Assembly (NCBI RefSeq): GCF_030269645.1
Contig: NZ_BSTR01000020.1
Coordinates: 11,198 to 75,197, forward strand
Direction of reading: 5' to 3'
DNA length: 64,000 nt
Source of the DNA: Actinokineospora sp. NBRC 105648
Lineage (GTDB): Bacteria > Actinomycetota > Actinomycetes > Mycobacteriales > Pseudonocardiaceae
Position numbers and translations under genes: made by a program. Below are positions 60,930 to 64,000 of the stretch, one piece after another. The first letter of the stretch is position 1; the number at the start of each line of letters is the position of its first letter. Under the pieces are notes generated by a model. The model searched no databases, was not told the DNA's origin, and was given only the letters and a program-made list of their open reading frames with translations.

Positions 60930-60967
60930 CAAGGGGCCGCGTCCCGGTGCGGAACGCGGCCCCCTTG
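60930..60967. terminator. terminator hairpin between convergent genes
   Basis: aaggggccgcgt pairs with acgcggccccctt (one bulged base) across an 11-base loop. It lies 11 bp from the cyclophilin stop and also serves the hypothetical gene upstream. Confidence 0.75.
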
Positions 60968-60977
60968 GCGGTGTGGG

Positions 60978-61703
60978 TCAGCAGGCCACGCGGACCCGGA
61001 GGATCTTGGTAGTCTTCACCGGGGTGCCGTCGACCGGTGCCGGGTCCTCGGCCGTGGGCACGATGCCCGCCGCGGCGACCTTGTCCAGGGTCGCCAGGCC
61101 CGCGGTGTCCACGCTGCCGAACACCGTGTAGTTGGCCAGCAGCCGGGAATCGCCGTATACCAGGAAGAACTGGCTCCCGTTGGTGGCCGGGCCCGCGTTC
61201 GCCATGGCCAGCAGGCCGCGGGCGTAGAGCTTGCGGGTGCCGGTGGTGTCGCCCGGCCACGGCGGCAGGTCGGTCGGCAGCTCGTCCTTGTACTTGTAGC
61301 CGGGGCCGCCCTCGCCGTTGCCCTTGGGGTCGCCGCACTGCAGGACCTTGAGGGTCGGGTAGGCGGTCAGCCGGTGGCAGGTGGTCAGGTCGTAGAACCG
61401 GTGCTCGGCCAGGTGCAGGAAGCTCTGCACCGTGCACGGCGCCTTCGCGCGGTCGAGGGTGAGCCCGATGCGGCCCTGGGACGTGGGCAGCTCCACCTTC
61501 ACCGTGCCGCGGTTCGGGGTGTGCCGGGGATCGCGGGGCAGGCCGACCGGCCGGGCCGCCGGGTCCTCGGGGGTCTCCGTGTACTGGCACGGGCCCTTCG
61601 TCACCTTCGGCGGGTTGTCGGCGGACGCGACGCCCGGGACGGCGACCGCGGCACCGGCGACCAGCGCGGCGGTGACCAAACCCCGGATGAGCAGGGACTT
61701 CAC
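60978..61703 (-). CDS. secreted cyclophilin-type peptidyl-prolyl isomerase
   Basis: The 241-aa protein has a signal peptide to about residue 28 (AALVAGAAVAVPGVASA) and a cyclophilin domain with CTVQSFLHLAEHRFYDLTTC near 90, LLAMANAGPATNGSQFFLVY near 165 and YTVFGSVDTAGLATL. It speeds proline isomerisation of exported proteins. The usual active-site Arg region FHR is CHR here. ATG 61703 follows GAGGAAC. It stands downstream of the LCP gene with a 107-bp gap. Confidence 0.93.
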   Translation of the reverse strand: MKSLLIRGLVTAALVAGAAVAVPGVASADNPPKVTKGPCQYTETPEDPAARPVGLPRDPRHTPNRGTVKVELPTSQGRIGLTLDRAKAPCTVQSFLHLAEHRFYDLTTCHRLTAYPTLKVLQCGDPKGNGEGGPGYKYKDELPTDLPPWPGDTTGTRKLYARGLLAMANAGPATNGSQFFLVYGDSRLLANYTVFGSVDTAGLATLDKVAAAGIVPTAEDPAPVDGTPVKTTKILRVRVAC

Positions 61704-61810
61704 TGTTCCTCCTTGCCGGCGACCGGGTCTCGGTCGCCGACGGCGAGACTAGGGCAACAGCGCGTCACCACACCAGGTCCGGGCAGGCCACCGCCGTGCC
61801 GCCGAACGGT

Positions 61811-63115
61811 CTACTTGGGCGCCGCGACGATCACGTCCGCGGGCACCGCGACGTCGGTACGCAGGGCGTCGAAGAGCCGCTTGGCCTTCGCGTCGTCCCA
61901 CACGATCACCGAGCCGATGTTTTTCACAGACTTGGCGCCACCGAACGGGACCGTGGTGGTGGTCAGCCCGTCGCCCGCGCCCATGGCCAGCGCGAGGCTG
62001 GGCAGGTTGTGCAGGTGGTCGCCCTCGTCGACGGTGACCGCGGCGGGCGCGGCACCCAGCAGCGGGAACAGCCGGAACGGGTTGACCAGGGTGCCGAAGC
62101 TGGTGGCCTTGTCGGTGAGCGCGCCGATGAACTCGCGCTGGCGGATCACCCGGTCGAGATCGGCCCGCGGCCCCTTGCGGGTGCGGACGTAACCGAGCGC
62201 GTTGGCGCCGTCGAGCTCCTGGCAACCGGCCTGGAGGTTGATGCCCGCGAGCGGATCGTCGATCGGGTTGGGCAGGCACATCTCGACCCCGCCGACGGCG
62301 TCGACCACGTCGGCGAAGCCGCCGAAGCCGATCTCCACGTAGTGGTCCAGGCGCAGCCCGGTGTTGAGCTCCACGGTCTTGGCCAGCAGCGGCGCGCCAC
62401 CGAAGGCGAAGGAGGCGTTGAGCTTGTTCTTGCCCTTGCCCGGGATGTCCACGTAGGAGTCGCGCAGCAGCGAGACCAGGGTGGGCTTGGTGCTGTTGTC
62501 CGGCAGGTGCATCAGCATGATCGTGTCGGTGCGCTTGCCCTTGGCGTCACCGGTGGCCAGCCGCGCCTCGTCCTCGGCGGAGAGGTCCTCGCGGCTGTCG
62601 GAGCCGACGATCAGCCAGTTGGTGCCCGAGCCCGCGGCGGGCCTGCCCTCGTAGTCGGTGAGGGCGGCGACCCGGTTCAGCGAGGTCTCCAGGTAGATCC
62701 ACAGACCGGCCACCAGACCCACGATGACGATGAGGACGGTCAGCGCGATCCGCTTGCCCCGGCGCTTGCGGCGCGGCGGCGGCGGACCGCCGAAACCGCG
62801 CGGGTCCCGCGGATCGCCCTGGCGCGGGTCGCGCTGCCGGGGGTCGTTGGCCCGGGGGTCGTTGGCCCGGGGGTCGCCGTGCCGGAACTCGCCTTGCCGC
62901 GGGTCACCTTGCCGAGGGTCACCTTGCCGAGGATCACCGCGACGCGGATCGCCCTGCCGGGGGTCGCCGCGACGGGGATCGCCCTGCCGGGGACCGCCCT
63001 GCCGGGGGTCGTTGGGCCGCTGGTCCCGCGACCGGCCGAACTGCTCCTGGTGCGGCTGCGCCATCTTCCGCGTCGGGTTGTACCCGGGCCGCTCGGGACC
63101 CTGTCCGTAGCTCAT
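61811..63115 (-). CDS. LytR-CpsA-Psr (LCP) family cell-wall polymer ligase
   Basis: The 434-aa protein has a basic N-terminal cytoplasmic tail made of RQGDP-type pentapeptide repeats (about residues 35-105) and one membrane helix (IALTVLIVIVGLVAGLWIYL near 125). An extracellular LCP domain follows with NWLIVGSDSRED, RTDTIMLMHLP, LVSLLRDSYVDIPG and ALGYVRTRKGPRADLDRVIR. LCP proteins attach arabinogalactan or teichoic-type polymers to peptidoglycan using polyprenyl-linked donors. ATG 63115 follows GGGGGA; a longer frame from 63190 lacks a ribosome site. Confidence 0.94.
   Translation of the reverse strand: MSYGQGPERPGYNPTRKMAQPHQEQFGRSRDQRPNDPRQGGPRQGDPRRGDPRQGDPRRGDPRQGDPRQGDPRQGEFRHGDPRANDPRANDPRQRDPRQGDPRDPRGFGGPPPPRRKRRGKRIALTVLIVIVGLVAGLWIYLETSLNRVAALTDYEGRPAAGSGTNWLIVGSDSREDLSAEDEARLATGDAKGKRTDTIMLMHLPDNSTKPTLVSLLRDSYVDIPGKGKNKLNASFAFGGAPLLAKTVELNTGLRLDHYVEIGFGGFADVVDAVGGVEMCLPNPIDDPLAGINLQAGCQELDGANALGYVRTRKGPRADLDRVIRQREFIGALTDKATSFGTLVNPFRLFPLLGAAPAAVTVDEGDHLHNLPSLALAMGAGDGLTTTTVPFGGAKSVKNIGSVIVWDDAKAKRLFDALRTDVAVPADVIVAAPK
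62795..63016 (-). repeat. 15-bp in-frame repeats in the LCP N-terminal tail
   Basis: About a dozen units encode variants of RQGDP, RRGDP and RANDP. The DNA shows recurring gggtcgccgcg and gggtcaccttgccg words. Copies are imperfect, so the array is older than the VEPDV array at the other end of the window. Confidence 0.85.
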
Positions 63116-63279
63116 CCGAGTCCCCCAGCCTGACGCCTCACGAACACCGTGTCCCTCCACCGGGCCTGCTCCCGGATTGTCCCACTCCACCGGAAAGGAC
63201 GCGGCACCACGGATCAGGTTGCCACGCCACCACCGCCCGCGGTCACAAGTTGATCAAGCGAGACCCCGGGCACATCCCG

Positions 63280-64000
63280 TCACGTGCCGGACTCGCCCAC
63301 TCGCGCGCCAGACAGTACACGCGCCACCCTGGCTGTCGGAGCACTCACGAATGACGCTTCCCACGAGAACCCCGGGTGGCGCCCCAGCCGGGCCGGGACG
63401 AAAACTCTCGGACGCATCTCGGAATCATTTCTGACAGCACTGAAACACAGTCGAAGCGTGCAATCGCCAGCACCCATCACCATGCCCTTGAGATTCAGGA
63501 GAACTCGACCCACGAGTTCGACCGCGTTGAACACGATCGCAGCTTCCCGCACCACAGCCCGATCGAAGTTCACATTACCCAGACTGCGCCCGTCGGACGT
63601 CTGACAGAAAATGCTGCCACCGAAGTAGACTCGGCCGCCCTCGAACACACTGCCCCTGAAGAACAGGTTGAAATTGTTGAAGACACTGCCTCCCCAGTGG
63701 ACCACAGCAGCGAACCTGGCCTGGTCGAAACACATGATGCCACCGTCACATCGCGCCTGGAAGAATGAAACGTCCCCCTCGAACGTGCAGTTTTCGAAAC
63801 CGAACCACCCGTAGTTCCTACCCTCCGGCCTGCGATGCATCCCCGTGAAGACCGCATCGGAAAAGTTCACCTCGCCCCTGAAGTTCCCCCCGGCGAGACT
63901 GAACTGGTCGAAGGTGCCACCCCTGAAGTCGAAATCCATACCGGACCAACTCGCCGGATCGTCCGGATCGACCGTGTGCGCGCGGATCAGGTCGAAGATG
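63280..64000 (-). CDS. pentapeptide-repeat-like protein, start beyond the window
   Basis: The frame is open from the TGA at 63280 to the window edge, giving 239 visible residues. The middle has a beta-helix-like pattern with Phe every five residues (GEVNFSDAVF, FENCTFEGDVSFFQARC, FNLFFRGSVFEGGRVYF, NVNFDRAVV), close to the pentapeptide-repeat family. The N-terminal part seen (IFDLIRAHTVDPDDPASWSG) is not repetitive. Base composition is lower in GC than the neighbouring genes, which may mean transfer. An ATG at 63939 is internal and should not be taken as the start. Confidence 0.65.
   Translation of the reverse strand, partial: IFDLIRAHTVDPDDPASWSGMDFDFRGGTFDQFSLAGGNFRGEVNFSDAVFTGMHRRPEGRNYGWFGFENCTFEGDVSFFQARCDGGIMCFDQARFAAVVHWGGSVFNNFNLFFRGSVFEGGRVYFGGSIFCQTSDGRSLGNVNFDRAVVREAAIVFNAVELVGRVLLNLKGMVMGAGDCTLRLCFSAVRNDSEMRPRVFVPARLGRHPGFSWEASFVSAPTARVARVLSGARVGESGT

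Noticed and set aside
60513-60932. Minus-strand frame beginning near 60880 with MSGDKRPDRPIPVTGEAVLV
   Set aside because: Most of it is antisense to the well-supported hypothetical gene at 60122, and the sequence becomes Arg/Gly-rich nonsense.

Overview
The window is high-GC DNA (roughly 70 % or more) from a filamentous-type actinobacterium. Many starts are GTG, several genes have a -10 box 6 to 8 bases before the start codon (leaderless transcripts), and there is an FbiC (F420) gene, a DUF397/XRE regulator pair, a DevSR-like two-component pair and a LuxR/LAL giant regulator. Together these point to Pseudonocardiales (Actinokineospora, Actinosynnema or Saccharothrix-like); the genus is an inference.

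Layout. 1-170: 3' end of a plus-strand gene ending in nine VEPDV repeats. 172-4856: fbiC, a DoxX/hemerythrin pair and a dapA-like gene. 4931-27451: a cobalamin locus with cobN, cobG, cobH, cobIJ, cobK, cbiD, cobM, cobL, a fused chlI/chlD chelatase gene, cobO and cobB. Two AdoCbl riboswitches control it, upstream of cobN and of the chelatase gene. The locus is interrupted by two lipoprotein paralogues, a methyltransferase, a SNF2 helicase overlapping cobK, and an XRE/DUF397 regulatory module with a clear pair of operators. 28663-30457: the cobalt transporter cbtAB under a third cobalamin riboswitch, with a divergent degenerate histidine phosphatase. 30896-37355: a GAF histidine kinase and its response regulator, a UDP-GlcNAc 2-epimerase-like gene, and a sugar MFS transporter with a GH1 glucosidase. 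37840-46244: a FabH-like synthase, a methyltransferase, a secreted discoidin-like protein, 3-hydroxybutyryl-CoA dehydrogenase, the B12-dependent fused mutase IcmF, a hotdog thioesterase and a deaminase. 46299-56592: secreted proteases (two S8 subtilases with P domains, one trypsin with Ig-like tails), a LAL regulator and a lamin-tail protein. 56715-64000: a PAP2-like membrane protein, a Cfa/DUF1295/peroxiredoxin operon, a hypothetical protein, a secreted cyclophilin, an LCP cell-wall ligase and a partial pentapeptide-like gene.

How it works together. Uroporphyrinogen-derived precorrins would be processed by CobG/CobIJ/CobM/CbiD/CobK/CobL/CobH, amidated by CobB, metallated by CobN plus the ChlI-ChlD fusion, and adenosylated by CobO. 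Cobalt would enter through CbtAB. Three riboswitches make synthesis and cobalt uptake B12-responsive. IcmF is a local consumer of AdoCbl. CobA, CobQ, CobD/C, CobU, CobS and CobT are not in the window.

The most unusual structure is not a gene. A roughly 115-bp palindromic element occurs three times (28074, 37413, 51310). It has near-identical terminal inverted repeats, a conserved loop and stem tip, and an outer stem that changes between copies yet stays self-complementary. All three copies lie between convergent genes. A second pattern is that the 3' ends of several genes (the 1-170 gene, cobG, cbiD, cobL) carry tandem duplications of their own coding sequence or in-frame repeat tails. A third is a matched 37-bp element upstream of both subtilase genes, one copy next to a leaderless LAL regulator.
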